In this document: positions 37,703-47,629 of the stretch, one piece after another
How positions within the stretch are numbered: position 1 is the first letter of the stretch
Layout of the letters: each line of letters opens with the position of its first letter
Source of the DNA: Deltaproteobacteria bacterium SG8_13
GTDB lineage: Bacteria; Desulfobacterota; Desulfobacteria; Desulfobacterales; SG8-13
Assembly: GCA_001303025.1 (NCBI GenBank)
Contig: LJNK01000002.1
Location: 52,585-116,584, forward strand
Direction: 5' to 3'
Length of the DNA: 64,000 nucleotides
Position numbers and translations under genes: made by a program
Notes under the pieces: model-generated
Told to the model about the DNA's origin: nothing
Databases searched by the model: none
Seen by the model: only the letters and a program-made list of their open reading frames with translations

Positions 37703-39631
37703 ATGAGCAAGATCATTGGTATCGATCTCGGCACCACCAATTCCTGTGTGGCAATCATGGAGGGAGGCGATGCCAAGGTCATCACCAACCCGGAAGGGGG
37801 GCGGACCACACCATCCATCGTCGCGGTTTCGGAAAGCGGTGAAAGACTGGTCGGCCAAATTGCCAAAAGGCAGGCGATCACAAATCCGGAAAACACGGTT
37901 TTCGGTGTGAAAAGACTGATCGGTCGAAAATTCGGATCAGCCGAGGTCCAGAATGATATTAAAATACTGCCCTACAAGATCGAGAAAGCCGCAAACGGTG
38001 ACGTCAGGATCAATATCCGCGACAAGCAGTACAGCCCGGCAGAAATATCATCCTACATCCTGTCTTTTATCCGAAAGTATGCCGAAGATCACCTGGGAGA
38101 AAAAATCACCGATGCGGTGATCACGGTGCCGGCCTACTTCAATGACAGTCAGCGGCAGGCTACCAAAGACGCCGGTAAAATCGCCGGCCTCAACGTGCTG
38201 CGGATCATCAACGAGCCGACGGCCGCTTCCCTGGCCTATGGACTGGACAAGAAAAAGGAAGAAAAGATCGCCGTTTTCGACCTGGGTGGCGGCACCTTTG
38301 ACATTTCGATCCTGGAAATCGGAGAGGGTGTGTTCGAAGTGAAAGCCACCAACGGTGACACCCATCTTGGCGGCGAAGACTTCGATCTGCGCCTTATCAA
38401 CCACATCGCAGACGAATTCAAAAAGGATCAGGGGATCGATCTGCGCAACGACAAAATGGCCTTGCAGCGGCTGAAAGAAGCAGCCGAGAAGGCCAAGATG
38501 GAACTTTCCTCCTCCAAAGAAACCGATGTCAACCTGCCGTTTATCACGGCCGATGCCAGCGGCCCCAAGCACCTGAATCTGAAAATCAGCCGTGCCAAGC
38601 TGGAATCGCTGGTTGCGGATTTACTCGACAAGCTGGAGAAACCGTGCCTGACGGCATTGAAAGATGCCGGCCTGTCGCCCAGGGAAATCAACGAGGTTAT
38701 TTTGGTGGGCGGCATGACCCGCATGCCGGCGGTGCAGGATCGGGTGAAGAAACTCTTCGGGCAGGAGCCTCACAAGGGGGTCAACCCGGATGAAGTAGTG
38801 GCTCTCGGTGCGGCCATACAGGGTGGAGTTCTCAAAGGCGACGTAAAAGATGTTCTGCTGCTGGACGTCACACCGCTGTCGCTGGGAATCGAAACCCTCG
38901 GTGGTGTAATGACAAGGCTGATCGAGAAAAATACGACCATCCCCACCAAGAAAAGCCAGATATTCTCCACGGCCGCCGACAACCAGCCGGCCGTTTCGAT
39001 CCATGTGCTGCAGGGAGAGCGGGAGATGGCGGCCAGCAACAAAACGTTGGGACGCTTTGAGCTTGTCGGCATCCCGCCGGCACCCAGGGGGATTCCACAG
39101 ATCGAGGTCACTTTCGATATCGATGCCAACGGAATCGTCAATGTTTCCGCCAAGGACCTGGCCACCAACAAGGAGCAGTCGATTCAGATCACTGCCTCCT
39201 CCGGCCTGTCAGAGGACGAAATCAACAATGCCATCAAGGATGCCGAACTGCACGCCGAAGAAGACAAGAAGAAAAAGAATCTGGTCGAGGCCCGCAACAC
39301 GGCGGACACGTTGATTTACACAACCGAGCGATCCATCAAAGACCTCGGCGACAAGGTGGACGCCGACACGAAGAACAAGGTCGAAGAAGCCGTCACTGCC
39401 CTGCGCAAGGCAATGGAGGGTGACGACGCCGAAGAAATCAAGCGGTTGAGCGAAGAGCTCACCCAAGCATCCCACAAGCTTGCAGAAGCCATGTACCAGC
39501 AAGCCTCTAAAGAAGGTGCCCAGCAGGCCGGCGCCGGAGCAGCCGAAGGCGAGCAGACAGGTGCCGGGCCCGGTGGGGCGGAGGACGATGTGGTCGATGC
39601 GGATTTCGAGGAAGTAAAGGAAGACAAATAA
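37703..39631 (+). CDS. dnaK: Chaperone DnaK (Hsp70)
   Basis: 642 residues. It begins [13 protein letters not shown]. The linker and substrate domain follow ([18 protein letters not shown]), and the C terminus has the acidic tail with [10 protein letters not shown]. An AAAGGAGG site precedes the ATG. Confidence 0.98.
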   Translation: MSKIIGIDLGTTNSCVAIMEGGDAKVITNPEGGRTTPSIVAVSESGERLVGQIAKRQAITNPENTVFGVKRLIGRKFGSAEVQNDIKILPYKIEKAANGDVRINIRDKQYSPAEISSYILSFIRKYAEDHLGEKITDAVITVPAYFNDSQRQATKDAGKIAGLNVLRIINEPTAASLAYGLDKKKEEKIAVFDLGGGTFDISILEIGEGVFEVKATNGDTHLGGEDFDLRLINHIADEFKKDQGIDLRNDKMALQRLKEAAEKAKMELSSSKETDVNLPFITADASGPKHLNLKISRAKLESLVADLLDKLEKPCLTALKDAGLSPREINEVILVGGMTRMPAVQDRVKKLFGQEPHKGVNPDEVVALGAAIQGGVLKGDVKDVLLLDVTPLSLGIETLGGVMTRLIEKNTTIPTKKSQIFSTAADNQPAVSIHVLQGEREMAASNKTLGRFELVGIPPAPRGIPQIEVTFDIDANGIVNVSAKDLATNKEQSIQITASSGLSEDEINNAIKDAELHAEEDKKKKNLVEARNTADTLIYTTERSIKDLGDKVDADTKNKVEEAVTALRKAMEGDDAEEIKRLSEELTQASHKLAEAMYQQASKEGAQQAGAGAAEGEQTGAGPGGAEDDVVDADFEEVKEDK

Positions 39632-39651
39632 TCAGATCTGCTTTCGAGCTA

Positions 39652-39694
39652 TAAAGTAAACCCGCACCGTTCACTTCGGTGCGGGTTTACTTTA
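39652..39694. terminator. Strong bidirectional terminator after dnaK
   Basis: Perfect inverted repeat with 18-base arms (39652-39669 and 39677-39694) around a 7-base loop. The stem is GC-rich at the loop end and has A and T tracts at its base, so it can end transcription of dnaK on plus and of the transporter operon on minus. Confidence 0.88.
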
Positions 39695-39759
39695 CCTGCC
39701 TACTCGATTTTTCTGAAGTTTTCACTGCCGGTAGCCATACGATCTACTTGCAGCCCCCC

Positions 39760-40614
39760 TCAATCTTTTTTCTTGCTGAAATACAGGTTCAACAGCGCCA
39801 GCATGGAAGTGCCGACGATCAGCAAGAAAGATATGGCGTTGATCACCGGCGTGCTGCCGTCTCGAACCTGCAGGTACAGGTTAATAGGAAGCGTGGCCTC
39901 AGAACCGACGAGAAACAGGCTGGTGTTAAAATTTTCAAACGACATCAAGAATGCCACAGCGCCGGAACCGATAATCGCAGGTTTAAGAAATCTCAGGGTA
40001 ATATGCCAGATCACTTCAAAGCGGCTGGCGCCCAGATTCATTGCCGCCTCCTCGAGGGAGCGGTCGAACTTTTTCAGTCGGGCGGAGACCACCAGCGTGA
40101 CCAGCGTGGCGATAAACGAAAACTGACCGAGGACCACCAGCCAGAAACCAGGCCGGAAAAGCGCCACATCCAGGCCCCAATGATTCTCAAAAAAAACACC
40201 CAGGGTTGTGCTGAACATCAAAATGGAAATACCAAGAATAACACCGGGTATCACAAGCGGGGATATCATCAAAAAATAGAACGCCTGCTTACCCGGGAAT
40301 TGCTCCTGCTCGAATAAAAACGCGCCGCAGGTTCCCACCCCGAGGGAGAGAAGGGTCACAAAAAAGGCCACCCGGATGCTGACCCAGATGCTGTCTATGT
40401 TGATCTGGTCATGAAATATCCCGAGCCGGTCCGGCTTGTCCCCGGTAAACCATTCAACTGTGAATCCCTTCCAGGGGAGTGAAGGAAACTGGGAATCATT
40501 AAACGCCAGTATGCAAGTGACCAGCAGCGGTGCGAACAGAAATATAAAATACAAGATCACGTAGAGTTTAAGCCCCAGTGCGGTTCCCCTGGAACGTGGC
40601 ATCGTCCTGATCAT
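39760..40614 (-). CDS. Polyamine-type ABC transporter permease (PotC-like)
   Basis: 284 residues with about six membrane helices. The permease EAA-type loop reads EEAAMNLGASRFEVIWHITL, which docks the ATPase. The start overlaps the stop of the preceding permease by 4 bases (ATGA), so the two are translationally coupled. The PotC family also includes importers of related amines, such as 2-aminoethylphosphonate. Confidence 0.92.
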   Translation of the reverse strand: MIRTMPRSRGTALGLKLYVILYFIFLFAPLLVTCILAFNDSQFPSLPWKGFTVEWFTGDKPDRLGIFHDQINIDSIWVSIRVAFFVTLLSLGVGTCGAFLFEQEQFPGKQAFYFLMISPLVIPGVILGISILMFSTTLGVFFENHWGLDVALFRPGFWLVVLGQFSFIATLVTLVVSARLKKFDRSLEEAAMNLGASRFEVIWHITLRFLKPAIIGSGAVAFLMSFENFNTSLFLVGSEATLPINLYLQVRDGSTPVINAISFLLIVGTSMLALLNLYFSKKKD

Positions 40615-41483
40615 TGCACGACTTTCCTCAGATTCTGTCTGGTGAGCTTCAAGCCCAACCAGACAATGACGGAAGACAGAAACAAGAGCAGAAAACCAAA
40701 AGCGCTGCCCTGGTTCCAGTTAAAGCTGGCGATAAACTGGTTGTAAATTTGTTCTGTAAACCAGAGGGAGTTTTTTCCGCCCATCAGGTTCGGTGTCAGG
40801 TAGTTTCCCAGGGTCAACATGAAAACGACAATGGAGCCGGACACGATCCCCGGCGTAGCGTGGGGAATGATGATTTTATATAGGATGGACCCCATGTTGG
40901 CGCCAAGATCATAGGCAGCCTCAATCAAACTGTTGTCAAGGCTTTCCAATGCCGATATCAAGGGCACCACCATGAACAACATGGACGTATACACCAGCCC
41001 CATAATCATCGTGGCGTCTTGGTAAAGCATCTCAACCGGCTGTTGCAGCAAACCCATTCTTAATAGAAAGTGATTTATGACCCCACTTTCTCTGAGCAAA
41101 ATCATCCAACCATATACTCGCACCAGCTCGCTCACCCAGAAGGGTAACAGCAGCAACACGGTGAGAAAACCTTGAAACCGGGGGTGGACCACTTTGGTGA
41201 TGTAAAATGCCACCGGCAAAGCGACCACAAATGTAAGAAACGTTACCAGCACGGAATAGACGGCAGTCCGTACAAAGGTAAGCCAGTAGATTGGCTCTTC
41301 GAAAAACTGGCGATAATTGTATAGACTCCAGGAGGAGTCTCCATAACCGCTTTCAACCCGAAACGACATGATCAGCAGATCGATTTGGGGCAATACGATC
41401 AGCAGCACCAGCCACAGGAAAACCGGTGTCAAAAATAGCAACAAGCCCCATCGAAGTCTGTCATGCATTCCATTTTTATCCAT
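40611..41483 (-). CDS. Polyamine-type ABC transporter permease (PotB-like)
   Basis: About 290 residues with six membrane helices and the loop EAAYDLGANMGSILYKIIIP. A longer in-frame reading extends 76 residues upstream into the ATPase gene. I chose ATG 41483 because it lies just before the first helix and is preceded by GGGA; ATG 41468 is also possible. Confidence 0.9.
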   Translation of the reverse strand: MDKNGMHDRLRWGLLLFLTPVFLWLVLLIVLPQIDLLIMSFRVESGYGDSSWSLYNYRQFFEEPIYWLTFVRTAVYSVLVTFLTFVVALPVAFYITKVVHPRFQGFLTVLLLLPFWVSELVRVYGWMILLRESGVINHFLLRMGLLQQPVEMLYQDATMIMGLVYTSMLFMVVPLISALESLDNSLIEAAYDLGANMGSILYKIIIPHATPGIVSGSIVVFMLTLGNYLTPNLMGGKNSLWFTEQIYNQFIASFNWNQGSAFGFLLLFLSSVIVWLGLKLTRQNLRKVVQ

Positions 41484-41553
41484 TGAAAAATCCCGCATCG
41501 CCGACCCGGGTGGAAAGGGAAACTCGAATCGTCTCAGTAGAACGTGCGGCAGC

Positions 41554-42639
41554 CTATTTCGGAAAACATATCCCGGACGGTGTGGCCCAGCCAATTTCGA
41601 TTGTATCGTCTTTTTGAATGTAGTCGTATTGGTGCGTTTGCGGCAATGCGACAAGCAACTCCGTTTCGGCATTGACAGGATGGACGAGCAGTCGGCTGTT
41701 GGCTCCGTCAAACAGGGTCGATCTGACCACCACTTCGAACCGGTTCAGATCAGGAAGCGAAGGATCGGGTTGGATCAGCATGGATTCGGGGCGAAGAAAC
41801 AGATCTACAGCCGCGCCAACCGGAAGCGGCTGATGAAGCTCCGATCGAAAGTGGAAACCATCATCGGTTTCAATTTCCCCCACCGTCCCCTCGCAGTTAC
41901 GAATGGTGCCGGACCAAGCATTGTTATCTCCCACGAATTGGGCCACAAAAGGCGTCTGAGGACGACTGTAAAGATTCTGGGGCGTATCGATCTGCTCAAA
42001 TTCACCGTGGTTCATTACCGCAACATAATCCGACATCACCAGGGCTTCTGACTGGTCGTGGGTAATGTAGACAAAGGTTGTACCGACCTTGGCCTGGAGT
42101 TTCTTGAGCTCGACTTTCATCTGTTCGCGCAGTTTCAGGTCCAAGGCACCCAGTGGTTCGTCGAGCAAAAGCACCGCAGGTTCCAGTACCAGGCACCTGG
42201 CAATGGCCACGCGCTGTTTTTGACCACCCGAGAGTTGATCAATTCTTTTGCTTTCAAAACCCGCAAGATCGACTCTATCGAGAATGGCGGAAACTTTTTC
42301 CCTGATGCCGGATTTGGATTCCCCCCGCCGTTGCAGGCCGAAGGCGATGTTTGCCCCGACATCCATCATCGGAAACAGGGCCAGATTTTGAAAAATGAGA
42401 TTTACCGGCCGTCTGTTGGGCGATATCCCCGCCATGTCTTTCCCACGGATTTCAATTCTGCCGCTGTCAAGTTCCGCCAGCCCTGCAATCATTCGCAACA
42501 GGGTCGTCTTCCCGCATCCGGACGGTCCCAGGATAGAAAAGAAACGACCGGATTCTACATCGAAGGAAATGTCATTAACTGCTGTAAAATCGCCGAATCG
42601 TTTCAATACATGCTGAACAGACAGGTCGATTTGCATCAT
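41554..42639 (-). CDS. Polyamine-type ABC transporter ATPase (PotA-like)
   Basis: 361 residues. Walker A GPSGCGKTT, the signature LSGGQKQRVAIAR, Walker B LLLDEPLGALD and the switch His are present. A C-terminal OB-type TOBE domain follows. It energises the two permeases downstream. Two ATGs are adjacent at the start. Confidence 0.95.
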   Translation of the reverse strand: MMQIDLSVQHVLKRFGDFTAVNDISFDVESGRFFSILGPSGCGKTTLLRMIAGLAELDSGRIEIRGKDMAGISPNRRPVNLIFQNLALFPMMDVGANIAFGLQRRGESKSGIREKVSAILDRVDLAGFESKRIDQLSGGQKQRVAIARCLVLEPAVLLLDEPLGALDLKLREQMKVELKKLQAKVGTTFVYITHDQSEALVMSDYVAVMNHGEFEQIDTPQNLYSRPQTPFVAQFVGDNNAWSGTIRNCEGTVGEIETDDGFHFRSELHQPLPVGAAVDLFLRPESMLIQPDPSLPDLNRFEVVVRSTLFDGANSRLLVHPVNAETELLVALPQTHQYDYIQKDDTIEIGWATPSGICFPK

Positions 42640-42801
42640 CTGTTATTCTTGCTCGCCCTCAAAAGGACCGAACACTTTGTTTGGTGGCGGATGCAGGCGG
42701 TGCGGTTGCTACCATTTGAGAATTCAGTACAATGGTTCGGCTGCATATGAATGCCGTTCACCTCCCACGGTTCAACCAGGCAGGACCGGGTTATTGCAGC
42801 G

Positions 42802-42847
42802 GGTATCCGCGGGGCGCCCTCGGTTCGAGGGAGCCCCGGGGGATACC
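42802..42847. terminator. Intercistronic stem-loop between potD-like and potA-like genes
   Basis: Long imperfect hairpin: GGTATCC, GGGGC and CCCTC pair with GAGGG, GCCCC and GGATACC around a GGTTC loop. No T tract follows on the minus strand, so it more likely protects or attenuates the potD transcript than ends it fully. That would raise the binding protein over the membrane parts. Confidence 0.55.
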
Positions 42848-42882
42848 GCTTGTCGCCTTAAAGGCACGAATGATGCCGGCTT

Positions 42883-43953
42883 TTATTGGGCGGCCTTCAC
42901 CTTGTCGAGGGTTTTTCCCTCTATGGATTCCAGTTTGGCCGGGACCGGCGGATACCACTTAATATTGGCGATATGTCGCATGGGAAAACAGCGTTCAAAA
43001 TTGGCGCGAACGGAAGCATCCAAATATTGGTTTGCACCGTTGGAAGCCGTACCGTACTTTTCGGCATTGGTGAAAGCTGCCGCATTCTCCGGCCTCAACA
43101 TAAAGTTGATCCACTTGTAGGCAGCCTTCACGTTCTTGGCCTTGGCAGGAATGGCGAATGTATCGATCCAGCCCAGCGCGCCGCTTCGAGGCGCAACAAA
43201 ATCGATGTTGGGATCTTCTGCGTGAAGTTTCCAACCTGCTCCGTCCCAGGCCATTGCCAGATGAACTTCACCGGATCGCATCGATTCCAGCAGCGCATCC
43301 CCGTTGGTCCAATAGCTCTTTACAAAAGGCTTTGCAGCGATCATAGCGGTTCCGATTCGATTCATCAGTTCTTCATAGTCTTTTTCATTGCTGTACTTGG
43401 CAAACGGATTTTCCCCCGCTGCAAATGCCAGGGCGATCAGGGTGGGTCTTTTCAGTCTATAGCTGATCCGGCCGTTGTAGAACGCGTTCAACAAATCCGA
43501 GTAATCGGTGGCATTGGGAGCAAATTTTCTGTTCACCACCAGCCCGGATGTCCCCCAGCAGAAGGGTACCGCATGGGGTTTGCCGTCCACCATGGTGTTC
43601 TGTTTTACGGCCTCGAGCATCGATGGGATGATCTGCTTGGAGTCGATTTTCGACAGATCAATGGGCTGATAAATTTTAAATTGTTGCTGAACCGAGGAGA
43701 TACGATCCTGGCTGGGTTGTGCCAGGTCAAATCCGGCCCCGCGGGTTGCACGCAGTTTGGCGATCATCTCTTCATTGTTGGAATACGTCACCTTTACGGT
43801 AATACCGGTTTCTTTCTGGAATTTTTCAACAAGGTTTACGGGTGCATAACCCTTCCAGGTCAAAAGAGCCAGTTCCTCGGCGAGGACAATCCCGGAACCG
43901 ACAGCCCAAAAAGCAACAATTAAAATAACAGAATAGATTGATTTCTTTCGCAT
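42883..43953 (-). CDS. Polyamine-type periplasmic binding protein (PotD/PotF-like)
   Basis: 356 residues. An N-terminal signal peptide (about 1-25, ending near VLA) is followed by the mature fold: LLTWKGYAPVNLVEKFQKET at the start, WGTSGLVVN in the hinge area, and a C-terminal lobe with WINFMLRPENAAAFTN. It captures the substrate for the PotABC-like membrane complex. The exact ligand, putrescine, spermidine or another amine, cannot be read from sequence. AGGAGG precedes the ATG. Confidence 0.93.
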   Translation of the reverse strand: MRKKSIYSVILIVAFWAVGSGIVLAEELALLTWKGYAPVNLVEKFQKETGITVKVTYSNNEEMIAKLRATRGAGFDLAQPSQDRISSVQQQFKIYQPIDLSKIDSKQIIPSMLEAVKQNTMVDGKPHAVPFCWGTSGLVVNRKFAPNATDYSDLLNAFYNGRISYRLKRPTLIALAFAAGENPFAKYSNEKDYEELMNRIGTAMIAAKPFVKSYWTNGDALLESMRSGEVHLAMAWDGAGWKLHAEDPNIDFVAPRSGALGWIDTFAIPAKAKNVKAAYKWINFMLRPENAAAFTNAEKYGTASNGANQYLDASVRANFERCFPMRHIANIKWYPPVPAKLESIEGKTLDKVKAAQ

Positions 43954-44309
43954 GGGACTCCTCCTTTATGGATGGTTGAAAGAAAGAACGGATGAAGGCG
44001 AGTATGAGCGGATACACCGGGAATAAATTTGTTCCTACCAAATCAGTTGTCCCGGGCATTGTCAAATTGTTTTTCTGTTTGCAGGACGCCCGGCGGCTGC
44101 CGGAAAGAAAGCCCTGACTTGCCGTCTTGCGGCTTTGGTGTCAAAGCGCTTGCGAAGGTTATTTTCGGATCGCGGCAATGATGGCTATCAGAGATATTCC
44201 GGCAAGGCTATAAACCGCGCTGGTAATCGGAGGTGCAGCGCAACGTTCACTGTCGACAGCATTTTTCAAATGGGTTGTCGAAGGCCCGGCCAAGCGGTAT
44301 TTCCCGAGA
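43954..44309. other. Intergenic region upstream of the binding-protein gene
   Basis: 356 bases. A possible minus-strand promoter has TTGACA at 44065-44060 with a weak -10 near 44042-44037. A stretch near 44160-44300 encodes a hydrophobic run on minus, but it has no usable start (see the rejected list). Nothing else was recognised. Confidence 0.4.
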
Positions 44310-45173
44310 TTATTTCATCGACGGTAACACCAGAAAATCCATCCAGTTGCGCAGCTCCTGTTCTCTGATTTCCGCAGTTAGAATATCGCTGCCGATGGCG
44401 AGCTTTTCCCTCAGTTCGGTGGAATTCGGCTGTTCGTGAAGGGTCTGTAAATCTCGTGCATGGCTGCGAACCTGCGCAGTATCCTTAAAAAACCCCTCGG
44501 CAACCAATGGCTCGGCCCGGGCGGCAATTAACCGGGCCATCTCCTGCAGGTTGTACTCGGGGTGGTACTGGCTAGCCCAGAAAATCCCTTTTGCGTACCT
44601 GACCTCCAGTGCCTGGACCCGGGTGTGCTCGTTAGTGGCAAGCAGGGTGGCCCCGGACGGCAGGCGGGTGACCTCATCAAGGTGCATGATAAAGCCATCA
44701 TAACGGTCGGGTTTGCCGGCCAGCATGCTCGAGCGCCGACCGTCTTCGGTGCGGACAATCCGCCGGGCAATGCCCCATTCGCGACCTTTCGGATTTTTTG
44801 CTACATCACCTCCGGCAGCCACCGCGGCCATCTGAATTCCCCAGCAGCTTCCGTAACTGGGAACGCCAGCTCGGTATATCTCCCGGGCCAGCTCGATCTG
44901 ACGGCTCACCCGAAAATCGTCTGTACTATAGATTGTCAGATCCGATCCCGTCCAGATATACCCGTCGTATGATGTCAGGCCGGCTCCGGCAGGCAGGGTC
45001 TCTCCGGCATCGGCTACGAACAGCACGTCCACGGTCACTTTCTGCACATATCGATTCAGGAAGTCTTTGAAAAAGTCATGGGGGTGCCCCACACCGGCAA
45101 GATCAAAATTTTCCCGGCTGGCTTTCGGATAGCCGTTGAGAATGCAAATCGCCGTGGTCCTGTTCATTGGCAT
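44310..45173 (-). CDS. Class I glutamine amidotransferase-like hydrolase
   Basis: About 287 residues. The catalytic triad of the GATase1 family is visible: nucleophile Cys in YGSCWGIQ, and His and Glu in QYHPEYN. It resembles the GuaA-like and PuuD-like group, which often hydrolyses gamma-glutamyl amides. With a glutamine-synthetase-like ligase and two dehydrogenases nearby, hydrolysis of a gamma-glutamyl intermediate is the best guess. ATG 45173 is chosen because AAGGA lies upstream and the fold starts there. Confidence 0.85.
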   Translation of the reverse strand: MPMNRTTAICILNGYPKASRENFDLAGVGHPHDFFKDFLNRYVQKVTVDVLFVADAGETLPAGAGLTSYDGYIWTGSDLTIYSTDDFRVSRQIELAREIYRAGVPSYGSCWGIQMAAVAAGGDVAKNPKGREWGIARRIVRTEDGRRSSMLAGKPDRYDGFIMHLDEVTRLPSGATLLATNEHTRVQALEVRYAKGIFWASQYHPEYNLQEMARLIAARAEPLVAEGFFKDTAQVRSHARDLQTLHEQPNSTELREKLAIGSDILTAEIREQELRNWMDFLVLPSMK

Positions 45174-45240
45174 AGTGTCTTTTCCTTTCTTCCCGGTTCG
45201 ACTGACAGTTCGGCTCGGGTCCGGCAATCGGAGTGCTCGC

Positions 45241-46062
45241 TTAGGCTTCATTCCTTATCCGGGTCAGGCGCTGGGGAAAATCGGTGATGATGCCGGCCAC
45301 ACCGGCGGACATAAACCGCCGCATGTCGCTTTCTTCATTGACCGCCCACACATTTATCGCCACACCCTTTTCGGAAAGCGTCCTTATGGTCGCCTCTTTC
45401 ACAAGGTTGTACCGCGCATTATAGGTTTCAAATTCCAGCGGCTCCCAACGAATCGGTTTCACCTTTGAAAAGCCGACCACTGCCTGGAGTTCAATTTCGG
45501 ATCTGAGCCTGTGGATCTGCTTGAGCCAATCGAGTTTGAATGATGATAACACAAATTGCTCGGGCCCAATGCCGAGCCTGTCTATCATCGACAGCACCCG
45601 TTCAAGGACCGGAAATTTCTCCATCGGCGGCGGAAGCTGCTTCAGTTCGATATTGATTCGCCAGCCGGCATCCCGGGTAAACAGCAAGGCCTCCTCCAAC
45701 GTTGGAATCTTTTCCCCCCGGTAAGACGCCGACCGTTCGGCCGGCACCGCACCATTTTTGATCTGATCGAATGGATCGGCTCGCACAAACCACGACCCGG
45801 CATCCAGCTTCTGCAACTCCGCAAAATCAAACCGGGTAAAGATCCAGGGCGCCCGGTCGGGAAAAACCAACTGCGCATCGGTGGTGCCGTTCAGTGAATC
45901 GTTATGGAAAAGAATAAGAACTCCGTCACGGGTGACGCCCACATCGGTCTCCCAGATGTCGGCACCGACCTCCAGAGCCGCACGTGCAGCCGCCAGAGTG
46001 TTTTCCGGCGCCAGACTCCGTGCCCCACGGTGTGCAATGTTAAGAATCCTTGTCTTTCCCAT
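45241..46062 (-). CDS. Glycerophosphodiester phosphodiesterase
   Basis: About 273 residues. Motifs of the family: AHRGARSLAPENTLAA, a Glu-Asp metal pair in WETDVGVTRDGVLILFHND, ELKQ, and a C-terminal NVWAVNEE. It splits glycerophosphodiesters into glycerol-3-phosphate and an alcohol, such as ethanolamine. No signal peptide is seen. I chose ATG 46062; the reading upstream is Arg-rich and lacks a ribosome site. It is divergent from the ligase gene, with a 185-base shared promoter region. Confidence 0.9.
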   Translation of the reverse strand: MGKTRILNIAHRGARSLAPENTLAAARAALEVGADIWETDVGVTRDGVLILFHNDSLNGTTDAQLVFPDRAPWIFTRFDFAELQKLDAGSWFVRADPFDQIKNGAVPAERSASYRGEKIPTLEEALLFTRDAGWRINIELKQLPPPMEKFPVLERVLSMIDRLGIGPEQFVLSSFKLDWLKQIHRLRSEIELQAVVGFSKVKPIRWEPLEFETYNARYNLVKEATIRTLSEKGVAINVWAVNEESDMRRFMSAGVAGIITDFPQRLTRIRNEA

Positions 46063-46247
46063 CTGGACCCGCAACGCCCCCTTTTGCCGCTTGGCAGTTC
46101 TGTAAAATATGACACCCCGACTTTCCAAGTCAATACGAAAGCCGCTGGGCCGCCATGTGCGGATCCGTCGGCGGTTTCTTGCTGCAAACTGCCGGAGTAT
46201 GTTATGCAGGTCATTGCGCGCCAAAAATAAAACTTCGGGAGACGCCC

Positions 46248-47627
46248 ATGTCCGTGATGACCGGAATGCTGACCTTAGAAGATCTGTCCCGCATGGTGCA
46301 AGACGAACTCATCGACACCGTGCAGGTCGTTTTCCCGGATCTTTACGGACGCCTTCTTGGAAAACGCCTGGATGCCGACTTTTTTCTGGCACACGCGGCC
46401 GGTGAGGGCACCCATGCCTGCAACTATCTGCTGACCGTCGACATGGAAATGCAGCCGGTCCCAGGCTACGATTTCGCCAACTGGGAAAAAGGCTACGGTG
46501 ATTTCCACCTGGTGCCGGATCTGAGCACCTTGAGGGTTACCAGCTGGTTGCAGCGCACGGCCCTGGTCATGTGTGACCTTTCAGATTCGAAAGACCACAG
46601 TCTGATTGGTCAGGCGCCCCGATCGATTTTGAAAACGCAGATTGAAGCCGCCGCCTCTCTGGGCTTGCGGGTGATGGCGGGTACGGAATTGGAATATTAC
46701 ATCTTCCGCGACACCTATCGCGACGCATCCAAGAAAAATTACAGCGGGCTGGAGTCCGCCGGATGGTACCTCGAGGACTACCACATGCTGCAGGGCACAC
46801 GGGAAGAAGACCTCAACTGCGCCGTGCGGCACCACTTGAAGCACTCGGGTATTCCGGTGGAATGCTCCAAGGGCGAATGGGGTTGCGGTCAACACGAGAT
46901 CAATTTGCGCTATTGCGATGCGCTGGCCATGGCCGACCGGCACGTCCTTTACAAGCAATGCATGAAAGAGGTGGCGGACCAGCTCGGATACAGCGTTACC
47001 TTTATGGCGAAGGTTGGTGCCGATCAGGCCGGCTCCAGTGCTCATATCCACCTGAGCCTGGAGAACGCCAAAGGAAATGCATTCCAGGGGAAAGAAAAAT
47101 TCGGGCCGGTTCGCTGCTCCCCTGTTTTCAGGTGGTTTTTAGGGGGATGGATGGCGCACGCACCGGAATGTATGGTGTTTTACGCACCGACCGTCAATTC
47201 CTACAAACGGTTTCAACCCGGCAGCTGGGCGCCTACCCGGATTGCCTGGAGCTATGACAACCGCACCGCCGGATTCCGGGTTGTGGGAAAGGGCCAAGGG
47301 GTGCACATCGAATGCCGGATCCCGGGGGCAGACTGCAACCCCTATCTGGCCATCGCGGCGTCCATTGCCTCCGGCTTGGACGGCATTGCCCGGCGCATCG
47401 AACCCCCGGCAGCACTTGAGGGCGATCTCTATGTCGCCGAAAATCTGCCCCGGGTACCGTCGAGCCTCCAGGAAGCCAGGCGTCTTTTTGAAAGCAGTGG
47501 TTTTGTCAAAGCCGCACTGGGTGAAAACATTACCCGTCACTACGCTCGTTTTTATCAAGTCGAACAGGAGGCCTTTGAACGCGCCGTCACAGATTGGGAA
47601 AGACAGCGCTACTTTGAAAGGATTTAG
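46248..47627 (+). CDS. Glutamine synthetase-like gamma-glutamyl ligase
   Basis: 459 residues. The N-terminal beta-Grasp part (VFPDLYGRLLGKRLDADFF) and the GS catalytic barrel (GTELEYY, GADQAGSSAHIHLS, NSYKRFQPGSWAP) are clear. The DGSS loop that forms the ammonium site of true glutamine synthetases is absent; the region reads THACNYLLTVDMEMQP. This fits GlnA-like enzymes such as PuuA, GlnA3 and GlnA4, which attach glutamate to an amine. GGGAGA precedes ATG 46248; a longer in-frame reading upstream lacks a site. Confidence 0.88.
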   Translation: MSVMTGMLTLEDLSRMVQDELIDTVQVVFPDLYGRLLGKRLDADFFLAHAAGEGTHACNYLLTVDMEMQPVPGYDFANWEKGYGDFHLVPDLSTLRVTSWLQRTALVMCDLSDSKDHSLIGQAPRSILKTQIEAAASLGLRVMAGTELEYYIFRDTYRDASKKNYSGLESAGWYLEDYHMLQGTREEDLNCAVRHHLKHSGIPVECSKGEWGCGQHEINLRYCDALAMADRHVLYKQCMKEVADQLGYSVTFMAKVGADQAGSSAHIHLSLENAKGNAFQGKEKFGPVRCSPVFRWFLGGWMAHAPECMVFYAPTVNSYKRFQPGSWAPTRIAWSYDNRTAGFRVVGKGQGVHIECRIPGADCNPYLAIAASIASGLDGIARRIEPPAALEGDLYVAENLPRVPSSLQEARRLFESSGFVKAALGENITRHYARFYQVEQEAFERAVTDWERQRYFERI

Positions 47628-47629
47628 TC

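Noticed and set aside
44160..44300. Minus-strand run coding for a hydrophobic segment ending in basic residues, like a C-terminal sorting tail
   Set aside because: No start codon in a suitable place and no upstream protein in frame; at best a gene remnant.
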